DNA from: Elusimicrobia bacterium CG1_02_56_21
Lineage (GTDB): Bacteria > Elusimicrobiota > Elusimicrobia > Elusimicrobiales > UBA9959
Reading direction: 5' to 3'
NCBI GenBank assembly: GCA_001871115.1
Contig: MNUR01000116.1
Coordinates: 1 to 39,994, forward strand
Length of the DNA stretch: 39,994 nt
The position numbers and the translations under genes were made by a program. This document shows positions 1 to 8,136 of this stretch, piece after piece (position 1 is the stretch's first letter; each line of letters starts with the position of its first letter). Below the pieces are notes generated by a model, which saw only the letters and a program-made list of their open reading frames with translations, was not told the origin of the DNA and ran no database searches.

Positions 1-656
1 TGCCCGGCTGAAATGAAGTTGGACCGGGTTTCGCGCGCGAATTCCTGGGCGGGCTCGGCCGTCTCCCCGGTTATGAACAGGTCCAGCCCGGAGGCCACGG
101 CCTGTTCGAACATCCGTGCCCCGCCGCCGCTGATGATCCCAGCGGTTTTTATCTTTTCTGTGCCGAACCTGAAGCAGAGAGGTTCAGCGTCCAGCTTTAT
201 GGCCAGCGCCGCGGCTATGTCTCCCATTGTGCGGGCCTTCGGGAAAGAGCCGCTGAAGCCGATGGTTTCGCCGTCATAATCCCCGAAAGGTTTCAGGCTG
301 ACGGCGCCCAGCATTTTAAGGAGCCGGGCATTGTTGCCGCAGACGGGGTGTTTATCTAGGGGTAAATGCCAGGCGCAGAGCGAGAGCCCGCTCCGGAACA
401 GGGCTTCCAGTTTGCGTTTTAAGGGGCCGGCGAAAGGCCGGGAACGGCCCCAAAGCAGGCCGTGATGGGTTATGAGCATGTCCGCGCCGCAGGCCGCCGC
501 GCGCTTTATGCATTCCAGGGAAGCTGAAACGCCGAAGGCGATCTTGTTCACCTCTGCCCGCCCTTCGGCCTGAAGGCCGTTCTGGGAAGCGTCTTTAACT
601 TTTTTTGACCCGAGGTAGGAATCCGTGAAAGAAACTATTTTATCCCTGTCAGCCAT
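1..656 (-). CDS. Nif3-like dinuclear metal-centre protein (3' end cut by window edge)
   Basis: 218 codons are visible from an ATG at 656 preceded by a good GGAGG 5-10 nt upstream; the C-terminal end lies outside the window. The translation begins MADRDKIVSFTDSYLG and contains a LITHHGLLW segment and a later WHLPLD segment, the pattern of the Nif3/YbgI family (PF01784), in which the paired His residues bind a dinuclear metal centre. Family members are often annotated 'GTP cyclohydrolase I type 2 homolog', but their true reaction is not settled. It is the last visible gene of a minus-strand run that starts with the radical SAM gene near 3.6 kb, 39 nt after the exported GH57-like gene. No defect is seen in the visible part. 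Confidence 0.85.
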   Translation of the reverse strand, partial: MADRDKIVSFTDSYLGSKKVKDASQNGLQAEGRAEVNKIAFGVSASLECIKRAAACGADMLITHHGLLWGRSRPFAGPLKRKLEALFRSGLSLCAWHLPLDKHPVCGNNARLLKMLGAVSLKPFGDYDGETIGFSGSFPKARTMGDIAAALAIKLDAEPLCFRFGTEKIKTAGIISGGGARMFEQAVASGLDLFITGETAEPAQEFARETRSNFISAG

Positions 657-695
657 GTGACCTCCGTAATCTGGTTTTATCGCCGGCCGGCCTTT

Positions 696-2423
696 TTAAG
701 GCCTGAGGCCGCGTGACGGCTGCACCGCATAAATATAACCCCTGTTTATGCTGTCGGCAATATAATCGGTAATATCAAAATCCCCTGTTTCGTTCGGCGC
801 CAGTAAAAGAGCCGCGTAGCTCCACAGTTCCGGCGTTCCCTTAAGCAGGGAGGCGGGCACGAGCACCGAGATCTTTCCGTCTACGGTCTTTACTTTAAGG
901 GTGCCGGCGGCTACCGGGCCTTTGGGCGTGGTTTTATAAAGCGTGGCTCCGGAGGGGGCCACGTCAAGCGCATATTCCCAGGCATTATCAGGGAAGATCC
1001 GCAATGGCCGGCCATCGAGCGGCCGGGTCATCCCGGCGCGCGGCCGGTGGTTGACGTCAATATAGAGGTCCAGCCTGATATGGCTGAAGCCGGAGCTGTT
1101 TTTATCGGAATTATCCAGCTCCAGCGGGATAAACCGGAAAAGGATACCGTCAGGCCCCGCCGTCACGCTGAAGCCGTCCAGTTTCCAGACGCGGTTCGGG
1201 TCGGCCGCTGCCGGGAGGCCGGGGGTTTTTGCGGGGGGCTGGGCGGGCCTGGAGACGTTTTTAATTTCAAAGCCGCCGGGCACCGGGAGTATTTTTAGCT
1301 GGCCCGGGCGTTCCGGGCCCGTGCCGGCATCGGCCAGGCTTGAAAATACCCAGGGCGGGGGCGTTTTCTGCATCAGGCGGTAGGCGTTTCCCAGGGAATT
1401 CCTGATTTCTATTTCGGCCTCACTGGAAGTCTCCGGGTCGGCGGAGGCCAGGGCCCGCAGTTTCCTTCCTTCTTCCGAGGAAAAATATTCCTCAAAGGCC
1501 GGTGACGCTTTCGAGTAATTTCCCTGTACCGAGTTGAGGTGCAGCATAAGGTCGGACCTTGTCCGCGCCAGGGCCTCAAGCGCGCCGGCCTGCAGCGGGG
1601 CCGAGGCCCAGGGCGTATAATCGCCGCCCCAGGGCGCAGCGGCTTCCGCTATTTCGGAAGGGGCGGAAGCGGAGGAGAGCGCTGTTTTAAGCGCCTCGGA
1701 AACGGTGAGCTTTGCTTCAAGGGAAAAAGTTTTAAGCTCCGTCAGCAGCTGCGCGCGTAATGCTGCGGGGTCGGCGGAGGAGGTTTCGTCAAAAAGGGTG
1801 AAGGCCGGTCCCGCCGGGGGCGCGGCAGTTGAAAAATTGACGAAAGGCACGGCGTAAATGCCTTCATGCTCCATTACCGCGGCGGCAGAGGAAGCCAGCG
1901 GCCCGGTAGCCAGCCATTTAACTCCGAGCGCTTTAGCCAGCGGGAAGTAGTCAGCTGCCAGGCCGCCGGGAGGGCTGACCAGGCCTGAGGGGGATTTTTT
2001 CAGCGCTTTAAGCGCGGCGTCGCGGGCCAGTCCCAGGCGCAGCGCCAGGAAATACTGGTCGGAACGGGCGGGGGCGGATGAAGTCTTTCCTTCCCATTTT
2101 ACCTGGGACGCCGCGGGGTAATAGAGCAGCGGCAGAGGCGGGTCGCCGGCCGGGCGCAGCGCAAGTTCAAGGCGGCCTTCCTGCTCAAGCGCTTTAACGC
2201 GTTCCGCAAGATCTTTGGGAAGCGGGCCGAGAGCGGCGGTGAGCCTGAGAGCGGGGTTGAATTCCAGCGCGGCGATTATATCTTCGGCCCCGGCGGCTTC
2301 TTCCGGCACCCAGAGCAGGGCCTGCTGCGCGGCCAGAGCGGCCGGGAGGAGCACGGCCAGGGCAAGCGCTGCAAGTGTTCCCGTAGTCCAGGCCCTGAAA
2401 TTAATGCTTAATTTGTTTTTCAT
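696..2423 (-). CDS. Exported GH57-like (apparently degenerate) protein with C-terminal glucodextranase-C-like domain
   Basis: 575 aa. Residues 1-32 form a signal peptide (RAW, then an Ala/Leu-rich core ending AALAAQQ). Residues about 35-365 resemble a glycoside hydrolase family 57 fold: the LGVKWLATGP segment (166-175) matches the family's GVKWaaTDE region, and LGNAYRLMQKTPPPW (344-358) matches the helix usually reading hL.nVYrllg..pP.wL. The acidic residues expected near these motifs appear to be missing (TGP instead of TDE; SPPGG at 150-154 instead of PSEG), so catalysis is doubtful. Residues about 375-570 look like the C-terminal binding domain of glucodextranase (PF09985), with LDLYIDVNHRPRAG at 451-464. 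Likely a periplasmic or surface carbohydrate-binding protein. The neighbouring CBM48 gene fits an alpha-glucan theme. The family assignment is by motif memory only. Confidence 0.6.
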   Translation of the reverse strand: MKNKLSINFRAWTTGTLAALALAVLLPAALAAQQALLWVPEEAAGAEDIIAALEFNPALRLTAALGPLPKDLAERVKALEQEGRLELALRPAGDPPLPLLYYPAASQVKWEGKTSSAPARSDQYFLALRLGLARDAALKALKKSPSGLVSPPGGLAADYFPLAKALGVKWLATGPLASSAAAVMEHEGIYAVPFVNFSTAAPPAGPAFTLFDETSSADPAALRAQLLTELKTFSLEAKLTVSEALKTALSSASAPSEIAEAAAPWGGDYTPWASAPLQAGALEALARTRSDLMLHLNSVQGNYSKASPAFEEYFSSEEGRKLRALASADPETSSEAEIEIRNSLGNAYRLMQKTPPPWVFSSLADAGTGPERPGQLKILPVPGGFEIKNVSRPAQPPAKTPGLPAAADPNRVWKLDGFSVTAGPDGILFRFIPLELDNSDKNSSGFSHIRLDLYIDVNHRPRAGMTRPLDGRPLRIFPDNAWEYALDVAPSGATLYKTTPKGPVAAGTLKVKTVDGKISVLVPASLLKGTPELWSYAALLLAPNETGDFDITDYIADSINRGYIYAVQPSRGLRP

Positions 2424-2517
2424 CGTTTTGCTTTGAGGCCGGCTGTAAGGCGCGGAGCGCGCATGAAAAATAAAATTAGCTGCGCCCTTGAGCTTTTTTG
2501 CGGCTGCAGCCCCCCGG

Positions 2518-2982
2518 CTATTTTACGGTCAGCACCGAGACTTTCCTGCCGGCTTCAAATTCGGTGTCGGGATTCATCGGGTCCAGCAAGTCCTGACCGT
2601 CAATACGGCAGAGGTACCGGTACCTGCCGGGCGGCAGCGGCACGATGGCTTCCCAGGTTTTGGCGCTCTTTTTCACCAGCACCAGACCTTCCGGATTCCA
2701 TTTATTAAAATCGCCGGCTATCATTACTTCTTTGGCTCCGGCAATGGTTATTGAAAATTTCGCGAACCGCAGCTCGGGCTGGGGCGGGATGTCCGGCCTT
2801 TCGGCCCTGGCCCTGGCCGGGGGGATTATGGCGGTGCGGGAGGGTTTTATATTGGCCACGCTCCAGTGGCCTACAAAACTGAAATATTTATTGATGGCGT
2901 TATTGAAGAGCACGCTCGGGACGCTTACCAGCGCGAACGCGACAGCGGCGAGGATTAGCAGCAGCGCTTTCCTTTCTATCAC
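2518..2982 (-). CDS. Membrane-anchored CBM48/AMPK-type glycogen-binding domain protein
   Basis: 154 aa. One N-terminal hydrophobic helix (about residues 5-25, LLLILAAVAFALVSVPSVLF) is followed by a Pro/Arg-rich linker and a C-terminal E-set domain of about 80 residues. This carries the pattern typical of CBM48/AMPK glycogen-binding modules: VMIAGDFNKWNP, then WEAIVPLPPGRYRYLCRIDG and LLDPMNP. The start is GTG at 2982; its GTGA overlaps the TGA stop of the upstream radical SAM gene, so the two are probably translationally coupled. The role is likely binding alpha-glucan or another polysaccharide at the membrane; no catalytic domain is present. The domain call is strong, the biological role is inference. 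Confidence 0.75.
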   Translation of the reverse strand: MIERKALLLILAAVAFALVSVPSVLFNNAINKYFSFVGHWSVANIKPSRTAIIPPARARAERPDIPPQPELRFAKFSITIAGAKEVMIAGDFNKWNPEGLVLVKKSAKTWEAIVPLPPGRYRYLCRIDGQDLLDPMNPDTEFEAGRKVSVLTVK

Positions 2983-3635
2983 CGATTTTCTCCCTCTTCC
3001 AGTTTTGGCCTTAAGCGCGGCTCCGCTCCGAGCCGGCCGGCTAGGGCTTTGAATTTTTCAAGGTCTATGCCTTTGTCCTCCACGGCAGTCGCGAAAGCCT
3101 CCGGCAGCAGCAGCGAGGCTTCCCTGATGAATTCCTTTACCTTCTCAAAGCCGGTGGGAGCCCAGGGCGCCATAGGCCTCATCAGCGCGAGCCACTGCTC
3201 CGGGTCGGCTGTATTAAGGCTGACATGAACCGAATCTATCAGCCCTTTCATTTCGGGGACCACGTTGCGCCCAAGTACGGCGTTCGCCAGCCCGTTGGTA
3301 TTGAGCCTTATTTTCAGAGTGCACGGCAGCGGTTCGGCGCGGCCGGTTTTTATGAGCCGGGCGCAGGTGAGCAGGGCTTCAAAGCGCATGGTGGGTTCGC
3401 CGTAGCCGCAGAAAACAAATTCTTCAAAAGGAGCCGCCGCCCATTCAGCCTTGGCCAGTGCTATTACTTCGGCAGGGGACGGCTCATTGCCCTGCAGGTT
3501 CAGGTCGCTTCCGCGATAGTCCATCTTCCAGGTGTTTTTAACGCAGAAAACGCAGGCAGTGGGGCAGCTGTTGGTCAGGTTGACGTAGAGCGCGTTCTTG
3601 TAGCGGTAGACTATGCTGGGTTTTGAATTTTCCAT
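2979..3635 (-). CDS. Radical SAM protein, TatD-associated type
   Basis: 218 aa from ATG 3635 (MENSKPSIVY). An in-frame ATG at 3671 would add 12 residues; neither start has a strong ribosome binding site, and I prefer the shorter form because relatives begin shortly before the IVY..ALYVN strand. The CxxxCxxC cluster motif is in SCPTACVFCVKN, followed by FVFCGYGEPTMR, the GGEP-like SAM-binding segment, and LNTNG. This matches the short radical SAM proteins often found next to or fused with TatD nucleases; their substrate is unknown. No tatD gene is present here. The gene heads a minus-strand operon and its stop overlaps the GTG of the CBM48 gene. The C-terminal part (VEDKGIDLEKFKALAGRLG) is typical of the family. 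Confidence 0.8.
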   Translation of the reverse strand: MENSKPSIVYRYKNALYVNLTNSCPTACVFCVKNTWKMDYRGSDLNLQGNEPSPAEVIALAKAEWAAAPFEEFVFCGYGEPTMRFEALLTCARLIKTGRAEPLPCTLKIRLNTNGLANAVLGRNVVPEMKGLIDSVHVSLNTADPEQWLALMRPMAPWAPTGFEKVKEFIREASLLLPEAFATAVEDKGIDLEKFKALAGRLGAEPRLRPKLEEGENR

Positions 3636-3699
3636 TGTATGTACGATAGGCCGCCGGCATTTATTCGCCATCAGCTTTCTATTATTCTATCATTTAGAG

Positions 3700-4803
3700 A
3701 TGAAGATTTTGATAGCCCCTAACGCTTTCAAGGGAACCCTGACCGCGGCAGCCGCCGGAGCGGCCGCCGGAAGAGCGGTCGGGCGGGTCTGCCCCAGCGC
3801 GGATATAGAGGTTCTGCCTATAGCCGACGGCGGGGACGGGCTGCTTGAAGCCCTGCGCCCGGCCCTTGGCGGCAAAATAATGAGGAGCCGGGTGGAGGGG
3901 TCCCTCGGGGAAAAAATAAAGGCACGCTGGCTTCTGGCGGGCCGGACGGCCGTTATAGAAATGGCCGAGGCTTCAGGCCTCGGGCTGATGGGCGCGCGGA
4001 AGCTGCGGCCGCTGGACGCTTCCACCTTCGGAGTGGGGCAGCTGATAGCGGCCGCTGTGCGTAAAGGCGCCCGGGAAATTATCGTAGGGCTTGGAGGCAG
4101 CGCCTCGAATGACTGCGGAGCCGGCTGCGCGCAGGCCCTGGGTTTCTCCCTGCTGGATTCCGGCGGGGAGCCCATAGTGCGGGGGGCGCGCGGGCTTGCC
4201 TCCCTGGCAGCGATCCTTCCCCGCCGGGCAGCTTCACGGCTTAAACGCGTAAAAATAACCGGCCTCGCGGATGTAAAGAATATTCTTTGCGGCAGGTTCG
4301 GGTCCGCCCGCGTTTTCGGCCCTCAGAAGGGGGCCGGTCCGCGGGAGGTTGATTTTATTTCCGGGGCGGTCCTGAATTATTCCAGATTAACAAAGGCCTG
4401 CCTGGGGGCCGACGTTTCCAGGCTGCCGGGCGGGGCAGCGGCTGGGGGGCTGGGAGCCGGACTGGCGGCCTTTTTCGGGGCTGAATTGAGAGATGGTTCG
4501 GCTTTTGTGCTTGAAAAAGCGGGGTTTGAAAGAAAACTTGCCCGGGCCGACCTGCTCATAACCGGGGAGGGCTGTTTTGACTCCCAGACATTCTACGGCA
4601 AGGCCCCCGGCGCCGCTCTGGCCGCGGCTGTCCGGTTCGGAAAGCCGGCCATAGTGGTTTGCGGAGTTTCGCTTATTAAAACCCGCAGGGAGCTCAGGAG
4701 GCGCGGGGTATCTGGTGTGATAATGGCCGGCAGGGACCCCTCTCCCGCGGCCGCAATAGAGGCCGCGGTTATAAGAGACCTGCCGGGATTGCTCGGGGCC
4801 TGA
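3700..4803 (+). CDS. Glycerate kinase (GlxK/GarK family)
   Basis: 367 aa. Phosphorylates glycerate, most likely to 2-phosphoglycerate, feeding lower glycolysis. The N-terminus MKILIAPNAFKGTLTA is the family signature, followed by PIADGGDG (nucleotide/substrate region), EMAEASGLGL, GLGGSASNDCGAG and, in the second domain, LLITGEGCFDSQTFYGKAP and VVCGV. Length agrees with the usual 370-380 aa. The start is the ATG at 3700, because upstream in-frame sequence back to 3613 is not family-like. It is transcribed away from the radical SAM operon, with about 65 nt between starts. Very G+C-rich third positions. No obvious partner gene for glyoxylate or serine-cycle use is visible. Confidence 0.9.
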   Translation: MKILIAPNAFKGTLTAAAAGAAAGRAVGRVCPSADIEVLPIADGGDGLLEALRPALGGKIMRSRVEGSLGEKIKARWLLAGRTAVIEMAEASGLGLMGARKLRPLDASTFGVGQLIAAAVRKGAREIIVGLGGSASNDCGAGCAQALGFSLLDSGGEPIVRGARGLASLAAILPRRAASRLKRVKITGLADVKNILCGRFGSARVFGPQKGAGPREVDFISGAVLNYSRLTKACLGADVSRLPGGAAAGGLGAGLAAFFGAELRDGSAFVLEKAGFERKLARADLLITGEGCFDSQTFYGKAPGAALAAAVRFGKPAIVVCGVSLIKTRRELRRRGVSGVIMAGRDPSPAAAIEAAVIRDLPGLLGA

Positions 4804-4807
4804 AGAG

Positions 4808-4856
4808 CTAGTTACCGCAAACCATGACATTTCTACTTGCCGCCACCATGACATTT
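4808..4856. repeat. Two imperfect tandem repeats (25 and 24 bp), possible insertion-sequence end remnant
   Basis: Unit 1 (4808-4832) and unit 2 (4833-4856) both run CTA.TTGCCG/TTACCGC..ACCATGACATTT and share the 12-mer ACCATGACATTT. They lie directly after the glycerate kinase stop in an otherwise AT-rich intergenic stretch. Short tandem repeats of this sort are found inside the ends of IS21-like elements, but no transposase or second end is visible, so that origin is only a guess. Confidence 0.5.
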
Positions 4857-4899
4857 AAAAAAATCGTTACAATTGAACTGTAAATTGAATTGCAGCAGT

Positions 4900-4927
4900 T
4901 TGAGTTTAGCCTTAAATTTAATAATAT
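4900..4927 (+). promoter_or_regulatory. Possible promoter of the phosphohexomutase gene
   Basis: TTGAGT (4900-4905), 16 nt, TAATAT (4922-4927) in a strongly AT-rich stretch (about 4857-4940) that contrasts with the GC-rich genes on both sides. The -10 is weak, and several overlapping TATA-like hexamers follow, so the exact element is uncertain. Confidence 0.3.
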
Positions 4928-4988
4928 ATATATTCTACATAGTCCGGCCAAATGGCTGGCTAAGTCTGTTTTTTAAAGAGAGGCTTAA

Positions 4989-6401
4989 ATGAGTTCCCAC
5001 CAGTCAAACCATATTTCTTTCGGTACGGATGGTTTTCGGGGTATTATAGCCAGGGATTTCACCTACGATGTGGTCCGCAAGGTCGCTCAGGGGATGTCGG
5101 ATTACCTGTCCCATAAGCATCCGCGCGCCGACAAACCCAATATCGCCATCGGCTACGACAGGCGCTTTATGTCCGATCTTTTTGCCAGAACGATGGCGGA
5201 GATCATTTCCGCGAACGGCTTTTCAGTTACGCTCAGTTCCACCCCCCTTGCTACCCCGGCGGTAAGCCTGCTTACGGTAAAGGGCTACGGGATAGGGGTC
5301 GTGGTAACGGCCAGCCACAACAATCATTATTACAACGGCATCAAGGTAAAACAGAACGGGCGCTCGGCTCCTCCCGCGGTTACGGCCGAGATAGAGAATT
5401 ATATCGCCAAGGCCGTGCCTATGAAGCCCAACGGCGCTGCGATACCGGTAAAAGATTTCCGGCCCGCATATACGGATTACCTCAATTCCAAGGTGCAGTC
5501 CTCCAAGGTGCAGGCGAAGCTGCCCCGTCCGGTAGTTATAGACTTTATGTACGGAGTGGGCGCTGAAACGGCCGGTACGGTCTTTAATTCCAGGAATGTC
5601 ATAAAGATCCGCGAAAGGCATGACCCCCTTTTCGGAGGTATTTCCCCGGAGCCGGTGGAGAAGAACCTGGGGGAACTTGTTGCCGCGGTCAAAAAACACA
5701 AGGCGCTTTTCGGCGTGGCGCTGGACGGGGACGCGGACCGCTTCGCCCTGGTTTCGGATAAGGGTCAGTATATGACCCCCTGCCAGACCGCCCCGCTGAT
5801 GCTGGAATACCTGCTTTCTAAAGGCCAGTGCAAGGGAAAGATAGTCCAGGCCGTGTCCATGGGCTACCTCACCAAGCGGATCGCCCGCGCGGCTAATTTA
5901 CCTTTCGAGGAAACCCCGGTCGGCTTTAAATATATAGCGGAGAAAATGCTTGCCGGCGACGTGGCTTTCGGCGTGGAAGAGTCCGGCGGTTACGCCTGGA
6001 AGGGCAATTTGCCCGAGCGCGACGGCGCCCTGACGGCGCTGTTCGTGATGGAGATGGCGGTTAAGACCGGCAAGACCATTTCCGCTCTTTATTCGGAGAT
6101 AGAGAAGAAATACGGGAAATCCTGCTTTATCCGCAGGGACTTTAAGATAGAGAAGTCCATCCCCAACAAGCATTCTTTCGCCGTAAAGATAAAAAAGAAA
6201 CTGCCGAAGCTGCTGCTCGGGCACAAGATCACCGAGACCAACACTATCGACGGGCTCAAGATAGTCCTGGCCAACGACTGGTGGGTGCTGATGCGGCCTT
6301 CGGGCACCGAGCCCCTGCTGCGCACCTACGCGGAGACCGACAGCCAGGAGAACACCAGGAAATTCCTGGACCTGGCCCGCAAGCTGGTGGAGCCCAAGTA
6401 G
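4989..6401 (+). CDS. Phosphoglucomutase/phosphomannomutase (alpha-D-phosphohexomutase family)
   Basis: 470 aa. All four active-site elements of the superfamily are visible: N-terminal FGTDGFRG (11-18), the catalytic phosphoserine loop TASHN (Ser109), the metal-binding DGDADR (246-251), the sugar-specificity loop GVEESGGY (328-335) and the phosphate-binding RPSGTEP (436-442). It interconverts hexose-1-phosphate and hexose-6-phosphate for glycogen, cell-wall or nucleotide-sugar synthesis; motifs alone do not separate PGM, PMM and GlmM use. The EESGGY loop (rather than GEmSGH) favours the PGM-like group. Start ATG 4989, 186 nt after the glycerate kinase, with no strong Shine-Dalgarno. metK follows after 69 nt. 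Confidence 0.9.
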   Translation: MSSHQSNHISFGTDGFRGIIARDFTYDVVRKVAQGMSDYLSHKHPRADKPNIAIGYDRRFMSDLFARTMAEIISANGFSVTLSSTPLATPAVSLLTVKGYGIGVVVTASHNNHYYNGIKVKQNGRSAPPAVTAEIENYIAKAVPMKPNGAAIPVKDFRPAYTDYLNSKVQSSKVQAKLPRPVVIDFMYGVGAETAGTVFNSRNVIKIRERHDPLFGGISPEPVEKNLGELVAAVKKHKALFGVALDGDADRFALVSDKGQYMTPCQTAPLMLEYLLSKGQCKGKIVQAVSMGYLTKRIARAANLPFEETPVGFKYIAEKMLAGDVAFGVEESGGYAWKGNLPERDGALTALFVMEMAVKTGKTISALYSEIEKKYGKSCFIRRDFKIEKSIPNKHSFAVKIKKKLPKLLLGHKITETNTIDGLKIVLANDWWVLMRPSGTEPLLRTYAETDSQENTRKFLDLARKLVEPK

Positions 6402-6438
6402 GCCGGCCTGTTGCGTGCGGGGAGCGGCGGGAAAATTG

Positions 6439-6466
6439 TATAATTTGTATATAAATTCAGGAGGGA
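6439..6466 (+). promoter_or_regulatory. Possible -10 element and ribosome binding site of metK
   Basis: TATAAT at 6439-6444 lies 26 nt before the metK ATG, followed by a strong CAGGAGG ribosome binding site (6458-6464). No good -35 is found at the proper distance. The 69-nt leader is too short for a SAM riboswitch. Confidence 0.4.
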
Positions 6467-6470
6467 AAAC

Positions 6471-7667
6471 ATGAACTTCAAAGGTAAACGGTATGTGAGC
6501 TCGGAATCGGTGACGGAGGGGCACCCCGATAAAGTTTGTGACCAGATTTCGGACGCAGTGCTTGACGAGATAATGAAGAAGGACCCCGCCGGCCGCGTCG
6601 CCTGCGAAACCTTCATAACCCGCGGCATGGTGGTGGTAGGCGGCGAAATAACCACCAGGACCTATGTGGACGTGGATACACTTGTCCGCAAGGTCGTAAA
6701 GGACATAGGCTATACCCATTCCAGATACGGTTTTAATTACGAGACCTGCGCCGTCATCAACGTTATCGGCCGCCAGTCGCCCGACATAGCCCAGGGCGTG
6801 GATACCGGCGGAGCCGGCGACCAGGGCCTGATGGTGGGCTATGCTTCGGACGAGACTCCCGAACTTATGCCCCTGCCGCTGCAGCTGGCCCAGCGCCTTT
6901 CTATGCGCCTGGCCGAAGTGCGCAAGAAAAACATCCTTCCCTACCTTGGCCCCGACGGTAAGAGCCAGGTAACCGTAGAGTATCATGACGGCAAGCCGGT
7001 CCGGATAGAGACCATCGTGGTTTCCACCCAGCATACCGAGGAAATCCTGGACAAGAGCGGCCACCAGATAACCGAGAAATCCAGGAAAGAGATCATAGAC
7101 GCTGTCGTTACCCCGGTTATAAACAAGAACCTGATAGACAGGAAAACCAGGATCCTGGTTAATCCCACCGGGAAGTTCGTAGTTGGAGGCCCGCAGTCTG
7201 ACTCCGGGGTAACCGGCCGCAAGATCATCGTGGACACTTACGGCGGCGTAGCCCCGCACGGCGGCGGCGCGTTCTCCGGTAAGGACCCGACCAAGGTAGA
7301 CCGCTCGGCGGCCTATATGGCCCGCTACCTCGCTAAAAATATAGTTGCCGCCAAACTTGCCAGCGAGTGCACCGTCCAGCTGGCCTACGCCATAGGCGTG
7401 GCCGAGCCTGTCGGCCTCTATGTGGACACCCACGGCACCGGCAGGATAGCGGACGAGAAGCTCTCCAAGATAGTGCGCGACAGCTTCGACCTGACTCCCC
7501 GCGGCATCATAAAGACGCTGAATCTGCGCTCGCCGATATTCCGCAAGACCGCCGCCTATGGGCACTTCGGCCGGCCCGGTTTTTCGTGGGAAAAAACCAA
7601 TGCCGCGGACCTGCTTAAGAAAAAAGCCGCGGGCGCGCCCAAGAGCGAGTGCGCCTGCTGCGGCTGA
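6471..7667 (+). CDS. metK: S-adenosylmethionine synthetase
   Basis: 398 aa, the usual length. Makes S-adenosylmethionine from ATP and methionine in the cytosol. Signatures: [19 protein letters not shown] (N-terminal ATP/Met site), [12 protein letters not shown] (the family hexapeptide GAGDQG), and the glycine-rich P-loop-like [17 protein letters not shown]. The C-terminus ends KSECACCG, an unusual Cys-rich tail. The start has a good AGGAGG at 7-8 nt. SAM made here would serve the several radical SAM enzymes in this window (RimO, the TatD-associated type, and the SPASM protein), but there is no sign of co-regulation. An unusually long open frame on the opposite strand is a codon-bias shadow. 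Confidence 0.97.
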   Translation: MNFKGKRYVSSESVTEGHPDKVCDQISDAVLDEIMKKDPAGRVACETFITRGMVVVGGEITTRTYVDVDTLVRKVVKDIGYTHSRYGFNYETCAVINVIGRQSPDIAQGVDTGGAGDQGLMVGYASDETPELMPLPLQLAQRLSMRLAEVRKKNILPYLGPDGKSQVTVEYHDGKPVRIETIVVSTQHTEEILDKSGHQITEKSRKEIIDAVVTPVINKNLIDRKTRILVNPTGKFVVGGPQSDSGVTGRKIIVDTYGGVAPHGGGAFSGKDPTKVDRSAAYMARYLAKNIVAAKLASECTVQLAYAIGVAEPVGLYVDTHGTGRIADEKLSKIVRDSFDLTPRGIIKTLNLRSPIFRKTAAYGHFGRPGFSWEKTNAADLLKKKAAGAPKSECACCG

Positions 7668-7775
7668 GCGGCAGGGCTTGATTATTGCGCCCGGGGCGAT
7701 CGGGGGGTCGCCGGGGCGCGGCGGTTGTTAAGGCCGGGGCAGGCGGCTCCGAACGAAGTTCCTACAGGGGGAAAA

Positions 7776-8129
7776 ATGAGAGTATTGCTGGTTGAAGATA
7801 ACGCACTTACCAGATACACCATCAAATCGCTGCTTGAAAAACTGGGGCACGAGGTGGTGGGCGAGGCCGAGGACGGCCCCAGCGCTGTAAAACATTTCAG
7901 CGAACTGAAGCCTGATATTGTTTTCCTGGACCTGATACTACCCGGCAAGTCGGGCGTGGAGATACTCGGGGACTTGCGGGCCGTAGACCCTGCTGCGCGG
8001 GTGGTAATTGTCACCGCCGTAGAGCAGGACGAGATAGACCGCCGCCTGAAGGACAAAGGGGTCAGTGCTATACTGCGCAAACCTTTCTCTTTCGACGACT
8101 TTAAAGCCCTTATGAAGGAACTGGAGTAA
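7776..8129 (+). CDS. Stand-alone CheY-like response regulator receiver
   Basis: 117 aa, a single receiver domain with no output domain. The acidic pair is E7-D8 (LLVEDN), the phosphoacceptor is Asp52 (VFLDLILPGKSG), the switch Thr is in VIVTA, and the conserved Lys is in LRKPFSFDDF. The start is ATG 7776 with AGGGGG just upstream; the in-frame upstream sequence is not receiver-like. The gene is 7 nt before a CheC-like phosphatase gene, a pairing that suggests a phospho-signalling module feeding motility, twitching or another CheY-type output. No histidine kinase is encoded within view. Confidence 0.92.
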   Translation: MRVLLVEDNALTRYTIKSLLEKLGHEVVGEAEDGPSAVKHFSELKPDIVFLDLILPGKSGVEILGDLRAVDPAARVVIVTAVEQDEIDRRLKDKGVSAILRKPFSFDDFKALMKELE

Positions 8130-8136
8130 GCTTGAT

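Noticed and set aside
13-279. Open frame on the plus strand at the left edge
   Set aside because: The minus strand of this stretch encodes a clear Nif3-like protein with HH and HLPLD motifs, so the plus-strand frame is a shadow.
6402-6470. SAM riboswitch upstream of metK
   Set aside because: The gap is only 69 nt and shows a promoter-like hexamer and a ribosome site, with no room or pairing for a known SAM aptamer.
5898-7565. A 555-codon open frame antisense to the mutase and metK genes
   Set aside because: It lies opposite two clear housekeeping genes, has no recognisable domain, and long antisense frames are common in GC-rich coding DNA.
7687-7720. Terminator after metK
   Set aside because: The GC-rich inverted words pair only imperfectly and no T-tract follows; not strong enough to list.
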